Source of the DNA: Pseudomonas sp. GR 6-02
GTDB lineage: Bacteria > Pseudomonadota > Gammaproteobacteria > Pseudomonadales > Pseudomonadaceae
Length of the DNA: 64,000 bases
Direction: 5' to 3'
NCBI RefSeq assembly: GCF_001655615.1
Contig: NZ_CP011567.1
Span: forward strand, 5,924,001-5,988,000
Shown: positions 1-9,022 of the stretch, piece by piece
Position numbering within the stretch: position 1 is the stretch's first letter
How the letters are laid out: every line of letters starts with the position of its first letter
Translations under genes and position numbers: made by a program
The notes under the pieces: model-generated
Seen by the model: the letters and a program-made list of their open reading frames with translations, nothing else
The model's database searches: none
Told to the model about the DNA's origin: nothing

Positions 1-287
1 TCATCTACCGATTGCGGCAAGGGGCTGGCGTTGCCGATGTGCAGGATCGACAAACCGTGGGACAACTCCCACGGCACACTCGGTTGATCGTCCGGCAAGT
101 CGCCGTGCTTGAGCACGTATTGCGCCTGATCGTGCCCCCGCTGCAGCAGCGCGACGATGGCTTGGTACTCCTCCGGTTCAAGCTCGCTGACGAGCTTCTT
201 CCAAGCCATTTCCAGCCGTGTGAACAGCCCGTGCAGGCGCACCTTCACCTTGTCGTATTCATGTTCCCAATGTCTGACCAATGACAT
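1..287 (-). CDS. Hypothetical protein, partial (C-terminus off the left edge)
   Basis: I do not recognise this gene. The frame opens with ATG at 287 behind a strong GGAGG ribosome site at 296-300 and stays open to the window edge, giving at least 95 residues. The start reads MSLVRHWEHEYDKVKV and the visible part is charged, soluble and probably helical, with no signal peptide or membrane segment. It starts 26 nt after the stop of the cytochrome gene, so it is probably co-transcribed with the cytochrome and the GMC oxidoreductase. The opposite-strand frames here are weaker because they lack a comparable ribosome site. Confidence 0.6.
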   Translation of the reverse strand, partial: MSLVRHWEHEYDKVKVRLHGLFTRLEMAWKKLVSELEPEEYQAIVALLQRGHDQAQYVLKHGDLPDDQPSVPWELSHGLSILHIGNASPLPQSVD

Positions 288-313
288 GTCGCTTTCCTCC
301 ATCCGTAGTGGAA

Positions 314-2191
314 TCACAGGGTTTTCATGAACTCGATGAGCGCCCGCTTATCGAGTTCCGACAACTGCGTGCCGTACAGGTGGCCACCGTTGTGGTTGCC
401 CTCCAGGCGCGTGTCGTATTTGAAGTCCGCCGAGGCTTTCACCTGCTCGCCACTGGTGATGAAGCCGACCTTGTCCTTGTCGTAAATGTCGGAACCGGTG
501 AAGAACACCTGCGGCCGCAGTTCCGGCGGCTGCAGCAAATCCCACAGGGTCGGCACCGAGCCGTTGTGCAAGTACGGCGCGCGCAACCAGATGCCGTCGG
601 TGGGCGTATTGCTGTAGCTCTGGGTCTTGCGGTAGGCACCAAAGTCGAACGGCGGTTTCTTGAAGCCGTGGAAGGCTGTCACTAAACCGGTGGTGAACGA
701 GTTCAGCCGATGGGGATCGGTGCCCAGTTCATCAATCGTGGTGGTGACCTGACCGGTGTCGGTGCGACCGAAGTCATGGCAACCGGCGCAATTCTTTTCC
801 CAGACCGGCTTGCCCCGGGCGACCTTGGCCTGATCGAGCGCGAACGGCCAGGCCGGTGCCTTGTGGCCCAGCAGCCAATTGGTCACCCGGTTGAAACTGT
901 CCGGCAGCACCGACTCCGGCGTCGCACCCACGGCCATGGCCGCCGCGTAGTTGCGCTCATGGATATCGTTGTTGTTGCCGTCCCAGTGCAGGTACAGCGA
1001 TTCCCGGGGTTTCTGATTCCAGACTTGCGGCAAGTCGACGGTGCCGATGGTCGAGTCATCCGGGAAGCCGAACACCACCATTTTCGTCGGGTTGAAAGTG
1101 TCGGTACGCCCCGGCCCCTGCGGTGCGCGCAGCTTCTGCCAGGCATAGGCCTGCTTCTGTTTGATCAGCGCGCTGGTGGCCATAGGGATGATCAGGTAGC
1201 GGTTGTACAGGCGCTCGAAAAACCCGAGCTGGAACTTGCTGTTGATCGCAGTCATCACCGCGTCGGGGGTGAATTTGGGGTCGCTCGCGCAATCGTAGGC
1301 GAACCACTGGAAGGCCTGCAGTTGCAGGGTATTGGCCGGTGCGGAGGCCACCGGGGTAGCAACATCGCTGGCATTGGCGCGGTAGGAGCCGGTGTGGCAC
1401 AAGGCGCAGTTGGGCTCCACGGTCGGGTAGCCGATCTGCCGCTTGGCCATGCCGATCGGCAGGTCCTTGCCGTTCTCGTAGAGGAAACCGAACACTTCGT
1501 AACCGCCGGGCTTCGGCAGTTTCTCCGGGCACATCTGCGGCAACACGGCGAACAGGTAATAGGGAATCCGTGCTTCGATGCCCAGGCCGATGGCGGCGTA
1601 TTTGTAGTGGTCTTCGTCAGAAGCGTATTGCTCGGCCGGCACCACTCGCAGCATCTGGTACCAGGTTTCGTAGCCGATAAACCCCAGCGCCAGCACCACG
1701 ACCAGCGTGGCGACCTTGAAGCTGTGCCGCCGCCAGCGTCGCGCCCACGCTGCGCACCACTCACGCCAGCCATCGCGAAGCAGGGCGAACGGCCGATTGG
1801 CCGGCGCGCTGCCCAGGTACAGCAGAATCCCGAGGATCAGGAACATGCCCAGATCGCCCAGCAGCATCGGCACGAACACCTGGGCCTGGTTGCTGGTGTT
1901 GATCAGGTAAATCCAGAACGCCACGGCGACCAACCGCGACAATACGCACAGCCACGAATGCACCACGTATTTGGGGGCATTGAAGCCTGACGGCATGTAA
2001 AAAAGGCTGATCCCCACCAGCAACATGCCGGCGTTCTCCAGCCAAGGATCGGAGAGCTGCGGAGGCATTCCGAGCATCGAGGTCAGCAATGCCGGCGCGA
2101 ACAGCGCCGGAATCGCGAAGACCATGTTCATTGCGATGCCTATCCAGATGAAGCGTTGAAACCAGCGGATGTAACTGTCCATGGCATCCAT
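314..2191 (-). CDS. Membrane-anchored di-haem c-type cytochrome
   Basis: A 625-residue protein with about five hydrophobic segments in the first 180 residues (roughly 12-35, 52-68, 80-97, 108-127, 158-175), then a large domain with two CXXCH haem sites, CALCH at 262-266 and CAGCH at 468-472. The segment APYLHNGSVPTLWDLL near residue 540 is typical of the di-haem cytochrome family that includes MauG- and RoxA-like proteins. The likely role is electron transfer on the periplasmic face. It lies downstream of, and is probably transcribed with, the GMC oxidoreductase, so it may be that enzyme's electron acceptor (inference). The second Met, at 2182, is better spaced from the AAGGAA ribosome site and may be the true start. 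Confidence 0.75.
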   Translation of the reverse strand: MDAMDSYIRWFQRFIWIGIAMNMVFAIPALFAPALLTSMLGMPPQLSDPWLENAGMLLVGISLFYMPSGFNAPKYVVHSWLCVLSRLVAVAFWIYLINTSNQAQVFVPMLLGDLGMFLILGILLYLGSAPANRPFALLRDGWREWCAAWARRWRRHSFKVATLVVVLALGFIGYETWYQMLRVVPAEQYASDEDHYKYAAIGLGIEARIPYYLFAVLPQMCPEKLPKPGGYEVFGFLYENGKDLPIGMAKRQIGYPTVEPNCALCHTGSYRANASDVATPVASAPANTLQLQAFQWFAYDCASDPKFTPDAVMTAINSKFQLGFFERLYNRYLIIPMATSALIKQKQAYAWQKLRAPQGPGRTDTFNPTKMVVFGFPDDSTIGTVDLPQVWNQKPRESLYLHWDGNNNDIHERNYAAAMAVGATPESVLPDSFNRVTNWLLGHKAPAWPFALDQAKVARGKPVWEKNCAGCHDFGRTDTGQVTTTIDELGTDPHRLNSFTTGLVTAFHGFKKPPFDFGAYRKTQSYSNTPTDGIWLRAPYLHNGSVPTLWDLLQPPELRPQVFFTGSDIYDKDKVGFITSGEQVKASADFKYDTRLEGNHNGGHLYGTQLSELDKRALIEFMKTL

Positions 2192-2228
2192 TTCCTTGTA
2201 GTCGCCAATCCCAAGTCAGCACACGGCT

Positions 2229-2364
2229 TTTGTGGCGAGGGAGCTTGCTCCCGTTCGGCTGCAAAGCAGTCGTAAAACCAGAAAACGCGGTGTATCTGAT
2301 CGATCGCATCCTCAGGTTTTGGGGCTGCTGCGCAACCCAGCGGGAGCAAGCTCCCTCGCCACAA
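2229..2364. repeat. Long hairpin repeat, GAGGGAGCTTGCTCCCG type
   Basis: Two inverted arms, each itself a small palindrome (TGTGGCGAGGGAGCTTGCTC and its complement), surround about 80 nt. It lies between the stop of the GMC gene and the start of the cytochrome gene. The same element recurs at 12251, 21535, 30590, 35299, 40243, 52549 and 56339. Short open frames across it are not genes. Confidence 0.9.
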
Positions 2365-2373
2365 AAAGCCCGA

Positions 2374-5300
2374 TCAACCGAGGGCGGTTTTCTCCAGGTG
2401 CTGCAGGATGATCGGGTACACATCGACCACCGCGTTCTTGCCGAACATGCAGTCGATATGCCCATAACCCGGCACCACATGCCGGCTGTAGCGTTCCGGT
2501 CCATGGATTTTGCATACGCGCTCATAGGTCCTGAGCGTGCTTTCGGGCAAGTAGCACTGGTTGTCTTCGCCACTGATGAAGCAGATCGGCATGGTCAGCC
2601 GGTCGAAGTGCGGCATGTAGACGTCCTGGCCCTTGAAGTCCACCAGATGGCCTTTGCGCAGGATCAGCGCCAGGTGCTCGAAGGTCTGTATGTTCGACTC
2701 GCCGAACAACTCGTGCAGGTTGTCGTGCAGGGTTTCGTTGAGTGTGTCGTGGCGGTACAGCGACGCGTACATGAAGGTGATGCGGTGGCACACCGGGTTG
2801 GTGCAGTAACCTTGAGCCTCGATGCGGGCGTAGATGTTGAGGGCCTTGTCGTAGAGTTTGTTGAACCAGCTCTCCTTGTTGTCGGCATACGCGGTGAGGG
2901 ATTTGATGCCGATGGCGTCGAGCATCCCCGGCAAATGCAGACCGGCCTTGAGCCCCGTTGCCGTGGCGACCACCGTGTCCGCGGCGATCTGCGAACAGAC
3001 CACCGAACGCACACCCTGCAATCCGGCCAGCAGTGACATGAAGAAGGTCGTCGCGCCGTAGCAATGCACCACGCACTGCACGTCAGCGGCGAGGGTGGCC
3101 TGCTGGATATGCTCGATGGCGGCCTTGAAGTCGTACTGGGCAATCTGGTCGCCGTTCCATTCATGTTTGCTGGCCGGCAGCAGGATGCTGACCCGGAAAT
3201 CCAGGAGCCAGACGTCGTACTCGTGCTTGCACAGGTACTCCAGCAGGTTGGTCTGGATGGTGTCGGTGGAGAAAATATTCGAGCCCACACCCAAACCATG
3301 CACCAGCATCACCGGCCCCTTGGTGCCGCCCTGATAGCGGGTCAGGCGTAGCTGGACGCTGTCTTCGGTCTGGAAGAACTGCACGCTTGGCGTCGGTGCA
3401 TCCAGCGGCCGTTTCTGCCGGGGCGGCGCATCGGGGTTGAAGTAGATGTCGCCCGCGAACACCCCGCCGTAGCTCTCCCACAAGATGCCGGCGAAGAACT
3501 TGCCGAACCGCGCCAGCCCTTCAATGCGCTCACGTTCGTTGCGCGCGTTGAGCACCTTCATGGTGGTCATCTGCTTGGCAAAATCGGCCGGTTCGATGTG
3601 CATCACCCCCGAGCCGATCACCTCGCCTGTCTTGTCTGGCCCGCGATACAGCGTCACATAGAGCGTACTGGTGTCGTGCCAGACGTTCAGCACGCCGTTG
3701 TCTTCGGGCACGGTCTTGAATGCGCTGAAGTAATAATCGCTGCCGTCCTCAGCGGTCAGTTTCATGTCGTAGTTCATGTGCCGCACACCGACCTGTTCCT
3801 GATATTCCTCGAACAGATTGAACACACCATTGCTGGCGGTCAGTGGTTCCGGCGACAAGCCCGGCGCATCCAGAGAGCCGACCAGTGTCGCGGCGTGTTC
3901 TGGCTCCTTGATCATGCGATTGAGGTCGTTGGCGGTGATGGTCAAGGTGAATTCGATCGGCAAGTTATCCGACTTGCCGCGTTTGGCCGCCGCTTCGTAG
4001 AGTTTGAGATCGGTGCTCTGGGGCTGGGTGAAATTTTTGGAGAAATAGCCCTTCATGGTTTCGGTGAACTGCACGCCGAGGGTCGGTGCCGCCACCGGTT
4101 TGCGCGGTGCCGAGGGCAACGTGTAGTCGATGTGCCACCCGCGATCGGCGGCCAGCAGGCTCATATTGCGCTCGCTCACGGCGGAGATGGTCAGCAACGG
4201 ATTGACCGCCAGTGAGGTCGGGATCACCGCACCGTCGGCCACGTATAGCCCGGCATAGACATCGGTGCCGCTGACGCCGCTGAACACCTGGCCCTTGTGG
4301 TTGACCACGCCTTGCGTCGCATCCTCGCCCATCACACAACCGCCCAATGGGTGCACGGAAACGATGCTGTGTTTGAGCAGCTCGGTCCAGATCGGGTTTT
4401 CCACCCAGATCCCGCCCAAGGCCTTGGTGCTCTGGTGCAGGCGCTCGTTGCCGATCTTGACGTTTTCCTGCTCGCCAACGCCCGGCCAGTCGATGCGCAG
4501 CTGATCCTTGCTGTCGAGCACCATGCGCCCCTTGCCGTCGTCGTGGCTCATGATCAGGTAGGTCTGCATGTTGTGCAGGGCGCCGTGGTACGGGCCGCGC
4601 AGGAAGCTTTCGGCTTCGCGCTCGGCATATTTGAGCTTGCCGGTGAAGCTGTCATCGGTGGGTTTGCCGATCAACCCGGCGAATGTGGCCATGCTCGGCA
4701 CCATGGGCCGGCCGAGTGCGCCGGGAATCGAGCCTTCTTCGATGACCATGCGGCTGCGCCAGTCGCCTTCGGTGCGCATGTCGATGATCGAGGTGATGCA
4801 CGGGCCGACCGGTTTCATTTCCTTCGCCGGATGGGCACCGAAACCGATGCCGTTGATCGTTTCATCGCAGTTGTGGCCGAAACCGAGGATGTCGCCGTTG
4901 CCGCTCATGTTTTCGCCAAGCTGATTGGACGTCGACAGGCCTTTGTCCCGAGAGCGCAGGAGGATTTCGGTGGAACCCAGAGTGCCGGCCGACACCACGA
5001 CGATGTCCGCCTTGACGAACAGCGTCGGCGCGGAGAATTTCTCGCGGCCGCTGTCCAGGTATTGGAAGTGCACGATCCAGCCATCGCCGTCGCGCTCCAG
5101 ATGCCGGACCTCGGCCTGGCAGAAAATCTCTGCGCCGTGGTTGCAGGCATCCGGCAGGTAATTCATCAACGTGGTGTTCTTGGCCTTGTTGTTACAGCCC
5201 GAAACGCAGTCGCCGCAGTGGTTGCACGGCAATTGCTCGACGCCGACGTGGTTGAGGTTGTTCGGCAGTTTGTCGAAGGTCACGTTGATCGGCGGCTTGT

Positions 5301-5826
5301 AGAAGTGTGCGCCTTGCTTGAGGTAATCGGCGGACTTCTGGTTAGCCTCGAGTTTGGGCAAGGTCGGAGCGGTTTTCGGATAGGGATTGGGCTTGAGCAT
5401 CTCCCGAGCCCGGGCGTAACCGTCCTTGAGCAGCGTGTCGCGATGTTCACGCACCGCCAACGGCCAACGCGGATCATCGAACACACCGGGTTCAGGTTCC
5501 AGCGCGACGTTGGCGTTGATCAGCGACGTGCCGCCCAGGCCGCAACCGACCACTACGTTCTGCTGGGCGTTGACGTGCAGGTCGAACAGCCCGGTGCGCG
5601 AGCCGATGTGCCCGTCCGGGTCATGCACTTGCAGCTCTTCAGTGGCCGCCAGCATCGTATTGGGGTATTCGCCGGGCTGGATTTCCCGGCCTCGCTCCAG
5701 CAGGCATACCCGCTTGCCGGCCCGGGACAGGCGCGACGCCGCGATCCCGCCGCCGTAGCCGGAGCCAATGACGATCACGTCGTAATGTTCCTTGATATCG
5801 CTGATGGGCGTGGCGATCCGTGTCAT
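2374..5826 (-). CDS. GMC oxidoreductase (cholesterol-oxidase type) fused to an alpha/beta hydrolase
   Basis: A 1150-residue fusion. Residues 15-33 carry the FAD-binding GSGYGGG motif and the GMC domain runs to about 570. A cysteine cluster, CxxCxxCxxxC, lies at 201-211. Residues about 600-800 form a middle domain that often follows this GMC type. From about 839 an alpha/beta hydrolase begins with VMLVHGLGVGSN. Its nucleophile position is VHCYGA, putting Cys922 where a Ser is usual, with Asp1088 and His1123 as likely partners. The expected role is oxidation of a sterol-like or other hydrophobic alcohol plus hydrolysis of a linked ester; the substrate is unknown. The start has a clear GAGGAAA site. 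A cytochrome gene follows. Confidence 0.8.
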   Translation of the reverse strand: MTRIATPISDIKEHYDVIVIGSGYGGGIAASRLSRAGKRVCLLERGREIQPGEYPNTMLAATEELQVHDPDGHIGSRTGLFDLHVNAQQNVVVGCGLGGTSLINANVALEPEPGVFDDPRWPLAVREHRDTLLKDGYARAREMLKPNPYPKTAPTLPKLEANQKSADYLKQGAHFYKPPINVTFDKLPNNLNHVGVEQLPCNHCGDCVSGCNNKAKNTTLMNYLPDACNHGAEIFCQAEVRHLERDGDGWIVHFQYLDSGREKFSAPTLFVKADIVVVSAGTLGSTEILLRSRDKGLSTSNQLGENMSGNGDILGFGHNCDETINGIGFGAHPAKEMKPVGPCITSIIDMRTEGDWRSRMVIEEGSIPGALGRPMVPSMATFAGLIGKPTDDSFTGKLKYAEREAESFLRGPYHGALHNMQTYLIMSHDDGKGRMVLDSKDQLRIDWPGVGEQENVKIGNERLHQSTKALGGIWVENPIWTELLKHSIVSVHPLGGCVMGEDATQGVVNHKGQVFSGVSGTDVYAGLYVADGAVIPTSLAVNPLLTISAVSERNMSLLAADRGWHIDYTLPSAPRKPVAAPTLGVQFTETMKGYFSKNFTQPQSTDLKLYEAAAKRGKSDNLPIEFTLTITANDLNRMIKEPEHAATLVGSLDAPGLSPEPLTASNGVFNLFEEYQEQVGVRHMNYDMKLTAEDGSDYYFSAFKTVPEDNGVLNVWHDTSTLYVTLYRGPDKTGEVIGSGVMHIEPADFAKQMTTMKVLNARNERERIEGLARFGKFFAGILWESYGGVFAGDIYFNPDAPPRQKRPLDAPTPSVQFFQTEDSVQLRLTRYQGGTKGPVMLVHGLGVGSNIFSTDTIQTNLLEYLCKHEYDVWLLDFRVSILLPASKHEWNGDQIAQYDFKAAIEHIQQATLAADVQCVVHCYGATTFFMSLLAGLQGVRSVVCSQIAADTVVATATGLKAGLHLPGMLDAIGIKSLTAYADNKESWFNKLYDKALNIYARIEAQGYCTNPVCHRITFMYASLYRHDTLNETLHDNLHELFGESNIQTFEHLALILRKGHLVDFKGQDVYMPHFDRLTMPICFISGEDNQCYLPESTLRTYERVCKIHGPERYSRHVVPGYGHIDCMFGKNAVVDVYPIILQHLEKTALG

Positions 5827-6246
5827 GGGTCATTTCCTCTCGGGCAGATGGGGCAACTCTGCGGTTGCCTGCAATCGATAGACGAACAAACGCCTGGTCA
5901 CCGGGCACGGTCGGGCCTCAATGGCAGCGGTGTTATGGCATAAGGGGGCCAGGCGCTATAGACGAGCGCGCTGATTGGCGGCGCGACGATGAATCCGCTT
6001 GTGCAACGAGGTGGCGGATGTCGGAACACAGGTCACGCAGGGGCTGGGGTGCGAATGTGGCTGCGAGCGATGTGGCTGGCTATCCATCACGCGTTCTCCC
6101 TGAACCAGATGTGGATAAGTGACAGTTGTCCTTATGCGATGAGAGTGAAGACAGGCGACAGATCGAAGTCAAGGAAGTGCCTTAGAACTGTATGAAATCT
6201 GATCTATCGCGTTCCGGCCTATACGGGCCGTGGCTTACAGGGTTCA
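5827..6246. other. Non-coding stretch upstream of the GMC gene
   Basis: No frame here has a ribosome site or recognisable protein. It should hold the promoter of the GMC-cytochrome operon. One perfect inverted DnaA-box 9-mer (TGTGGATAA) is at 6110-6118; otherwise I see nothing. Confidence 0.5.
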
Positions 6247-6830
6247 GCGAACAAGTTATCCACATCTCCACCCACAGCAAATGGGGACAACTGTGGATGA
6301 CAGGCTAAATCTATTCACAAAAACCGAAGAAAAACCGTGACTTATCCAGAAGCAGGGTTTTAGCCAGGCACTGGTTGTTTTTTAATCAGAAGCTTGCAGA
6401 CCACGTTTTACATAGCGTGCAGGGGATGGCGAACACCTTATCCACAGAAGCACCAACAGACTTTGGGGGCAACTTTGCGGTCTCTGTGGAAAACCGCTGA
6501 AACCCGCGAGTATTCGGGGTTTACGAGACGATTAGCGGAGGAAAACGCCGAATTGAACAATATTTGATCAACCCACTGAAAGCCGCGATCTGTATGGCCT
6601 GTAGCGGACAGCGAACATCTTATCCACAGAAGCGCCAACAGAGATTGGGGGCAAGTGTCGGCCAGTGAGCGACGTTACTCTGTGGAAAAAGCCCGAAAAA
6701 ACCGTGGGTTAGGCTGGTTGTTTTTTGTACGGAGGGCTGCAGGGCTTGATTGGCATGGGGTGTAGCGAGGGGCGAACATGTTATCCACAGAAGCGCTAAC
6801 AGGGATTGTGGGTAACCCAAGTGCGTTAGG
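6247..6830. repeat. Degenerate tandem repeats each carrying a DnaA-box 9-mer
   Basis: Four units begin with GCGAACANNTTATCCACA at 6247, 6429, 6611 and 6772, giving periods of 182, 182 and 161 nt. The perfect 9-mer TTATCCACA lies at 6256-6264, 6438-6446, 6620-6628 and 6781-6789, all in the same direction. Later parts of each unit share TCTGTGGAAAA and AAAACCGTG blocks but have drifted. No gene is convincing within it. The array could bind DnaA, or could simply be an old tandem duplication. Confidence 0.75.
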
Positions 6831-6833
6831 AGT

Positions 6834-7440
6834 ACATATCCGTTTCTGCGGTAACGGCGGCTTATGGTTCCGCTCTTACAGCGGGTCACTTTGGAAAAGC
6901 GCCAAAGTAACCAAAACGCTTTTGCCCCGCCATTCGGTGCCTCGCCTAGGCTCGGCATACCCTCACTCCGGCATTGCTCCGGGGGCCCGCCGCCATCGGC
7001 CATCCATGGCCGGGGGCGGCTACCGCGGCATCCTTGCCGCGGTGCCCCCTGCGCAACGCCTGCGTTCGGCCTCTGGGAAAGGGGCGTACAGATCAAGATC
7101 AAAAACCAAAGCAAAGCAAAAGCAAGATCAAAAGATCGCCACCTCGCTTCGCTCGACAGCTCCTACAGGGAAATGCGTGCACGTGAGATCAGGCCGGCCG
7201 GTAGGCCGCCTTGCTTTTGATTTTGACGCACCGCCCCCTCGAGAGGCCGAGTGGAGGTTCTGCGCAGTGGGCCCACGGAGCAGGACCGGAACGAGGGCAT
7301 GCCGAGCCTAGGCGAGGCGCCGAACGAAAGGGGCAAGAGCGCTTTGGTTACTTTCGCCTGGGCCGGCATTCCGGCTTTTCGAAAGTGACTCGCTGTAAGA
7401 GCGAAACCGCCAGTCGCCATTACCGCAGCAACGGATATGT
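6834..7440. repeat. Long imperfect inverted repeat, about 600 bp
   Basis: The left arm starts ACATATCCGTTTCTGCGGTA at 6834. The right arm ends with its near complement at 7440. About 150 nt of each arm match with scattered differences, including CTCTTACAGCG, GTCACTTT, AAAGTAACCAAA and CCTCGCCTAGGCTCGGCAT. The centre holds a perfect hairpin, ACCGCGGCA-tcct-TGCCGCGGT, near 7022. From memory, similar long palindromic elements recur in Pseudomonas genomes. Frames that run through it should not be annotated as proteins. Confidence 0.85.
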
Positions 7441-7463
7441 GCACAATCAAAACCGGGAAGCCC

Positions 7464-8030
7464 CTAAGGCCGATGCATGAGATAGGCATCACCCGTCACC
7501 CGAATCATCGGATGAGGAACGACCTGACAAGTTTTGACGATCCCAAAACCATGGCGCTCATAAAAACGCCGGGCCCCGGTATTCGCTGCATAGTCGATCA
7601 GGCTCAGGCCGTTGAGTTCCAGTTGATCGGCGCGCTGTTGAGCATGCTCGAGAAAGCGCACACCAAGCCCCTTGTTGCGCCACCCTTCATGCAGGGCCAG
7701 GCTTGAAATATAGAGGGTATCGGGGACTTCCATGTCGGCGTAAGGCGCCAGGACCGGATCAGTCACGGGAGCTGCCAACGGATCGTGACGCGTTACGTAA
7801 CTGTGCATCATGCCGATGACCCGCCCCTGTGCCTGCGCGATAACGCAGTTCTGATAGGAGAAATCGACATCTTCACGGGCGTAACGAATGGCCCCCACTT
7901 CCAACAGATCCTGCCCGGGCTCCGCCAGCTGGCTCCAGATGTAATCCGAAGCCCCCTCTGACGAAATCTGGAACAAACGGGCAATCTCGCGCGCATCCGT
8001 GCGCAGAGCCGGACGAAATTCAACTTCCAT
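7464..8030 (-). CDS. GNAT-family N-acetyltransferase
   Basis: A 188-residue protein starting MEVEFRPALRTDAREIARLF behind a GGGGAA site, which I prefer to the upstream in-frame starts. The acetyl-CoA binding signature is NKGLGVRFLEHA, preceded by LYISSLALHEGWR, and followed by the GARRFYERHGF motif typical of GNAT enzymes. The substrate is unknown. It stands alone between two repeat elements, with no clear operon partner. Confidence 0.85.
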   Translation of the reverse strand: MEVEFRPALRTDAREIARLFQISSEGASDYIWSQLAEPGQDLLEVGAIRYAREDVDFSYQNCVIAQAQGRVIGMMHSYVTRHDPLAAPVTDPVLAPYADMEVPDTLYISSLALHEGWRNKGLGVRFLEHAQQRADQLELNGLSLIDYAANTGARRFYERHGFGIVKTCQVVPHPMIRVTGDAYLMHRP

Positions 8031-8094
8031 TATTTCCCCATTAACTTCGGTGAGATGGTTTTCAGACCTGCGTCTCCAGCACGTCAGGAGCACT

Positions 8095-8208
8095 TTGTGG
8101 CGAGGGGGCTTGCCCCCGTTTGAGTGCGTAGCACTCACAGGATCTTTGGTACATCAGAGATTTCAGGACTGCTGCGCAGCCCAACGGGGGCAAGCCCCCT
8201 CGCCACAC
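8095..8208. repeat. Hairpin repeat, GAGGGGGCTTGCCCCCG variant
   Basis: Arms TGTGGCGAGGGGGCTTGCCC and their complement enclose about 60 nt. It separates the GNAT gene from the end of the ETF beta gene and is a sequence variant of the common GAGGGAGCTTGCTCCC element. Confidence 0.85.
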
Positions 8209-8236
8209 AGGCTCCCACATCGATGGTGACTACTTG

Positions 8237-9007
8237 TCAGCGGACCACGCCTTCTTCAATCAGCAACTTGAGGATGGCTTCGGCGCCCGCCTGCGCGGTC
8301 ACGCCCTTGAGCACTTGCCCGCCGCCGCCACTGGCCTTGGCCGTCGCGGCCTTCATGCGGTCGGCACCGCTCTTGGCCTTGATCACTTTCAGGCGCTTGG
8401 GTCGTGGCTTGGCCGGTTGCAGCGTGGCCACTGCCAGCAGTTCATCGTCGACCACTTCAACTTCATCTGCCTGCAATACCCCGCGTCGCGCCGGACCGTA
8501 GGCACTTTGCCGAGGCTTGGGCGCTGCGTTATCCACAGTCGCCAGAAACGGCAGGCGCACTTTCAAGCGACGGCGCTGACCGCGCGGCAAGGCCTGCAGA
8601 ACCAGCGCCGAACCACCGTCGATGGATTCGACTTGCGCCAAACCCACCACCAGCGGCCAGCCGAGGCTTTCGGCCAGCAGGAACGGCAACATGCCCGAGC
8701 CTTCACCGGTTTCCGCCTGGCTGCCGGTCAACACCACCTGCGCCCCGGCGTCACGCAAATAGTCGGTCAACGCTGGCAGCGCATCTGCGCCGACCGGTTG
8801 TTCCAGCACATGCAACTGTTCCAGGCCCATGCCCAGATAGGCACGCAGCGCCGGTTCCGCAACGTCGCCGGCGTGCAGCACTTGCAGGTTATCCCCAGCC
8901 AATTGCAGACCCAGTTCAACGGCCCGCGCGTCCTGCTCGGCGCGGCGTGGCCGGCCGGAGGTCGGGTGGGCACCGATGGACACCAGGCTGATGATTTTCG
9001 TGCTCAT
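8237..9007 (-). CDS. etfB: Electron transfer flavoprotein beta-like subunit of the dimethylglycine demethylation operon
   Basis: A 256-residue ETF beta-like protein starting MSTKIISLVSIGAHP. It contains the nucleotide-binding-fold features VVLTGSQAETGEGSGMLPFLLAESLGWP. The C-terminal third is rich in Lys, Ala and Gly and diverges from housekeeping ETF beta. It follows the ETF alpha-like gene by 15 nt with a GGAAAGGG ribosome site. In P. aeruginosa the equivalent genes close the dgcAB operon (PA5401), so the protein probably carries electrons from DgcAB towards the quinone pool. It is distinct from the cell's general fatty-acid ETF (inference from divergence). Confidence 0.8.
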   Translation of the reverse strand: MSTKIISLVSIGAHPTSGRPRRAEQDARAVELGLQLAGDNLQVLHAGDVAEPALRAYLGMGLEQLHVLEQPVGADALPALTDYLRDAGAQVVLTGSQAETGEGSGMLPFLLAESLGWPLVVGLAQVESIDGGSALVLQALPRGQRRRLKVRLPFLATVDNAAPKPRQSAYGPARRGVLQADEVEVVDDELLAVATLQPAKPRPKRLKVIKAKSGADRMKAATAKASGGGGQVLKGVTAQAGAEAILKLLIEEGVVR

Positions 9008-9022
9008 AACCCTTTCCTTCCC

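Noticed and set aside
2230..3036. Open + frame across the repeat and the end of the GMC gene
   Set aside because: It starts inside a hairpin repeat and runs antisense to the hydrolase domain.
6247..6830. Tandem repeats considered as a CRISPR array
   Set aside because: Units are about 182 nt, diverged along their length, without short identical repeats and unique spacers, and no cas gene is present.
6778..7311. Open frames through the long inverted repeat
   Set aside because: They lie within repeated palindromic DNA with no ribosome site and no recognisable protein.
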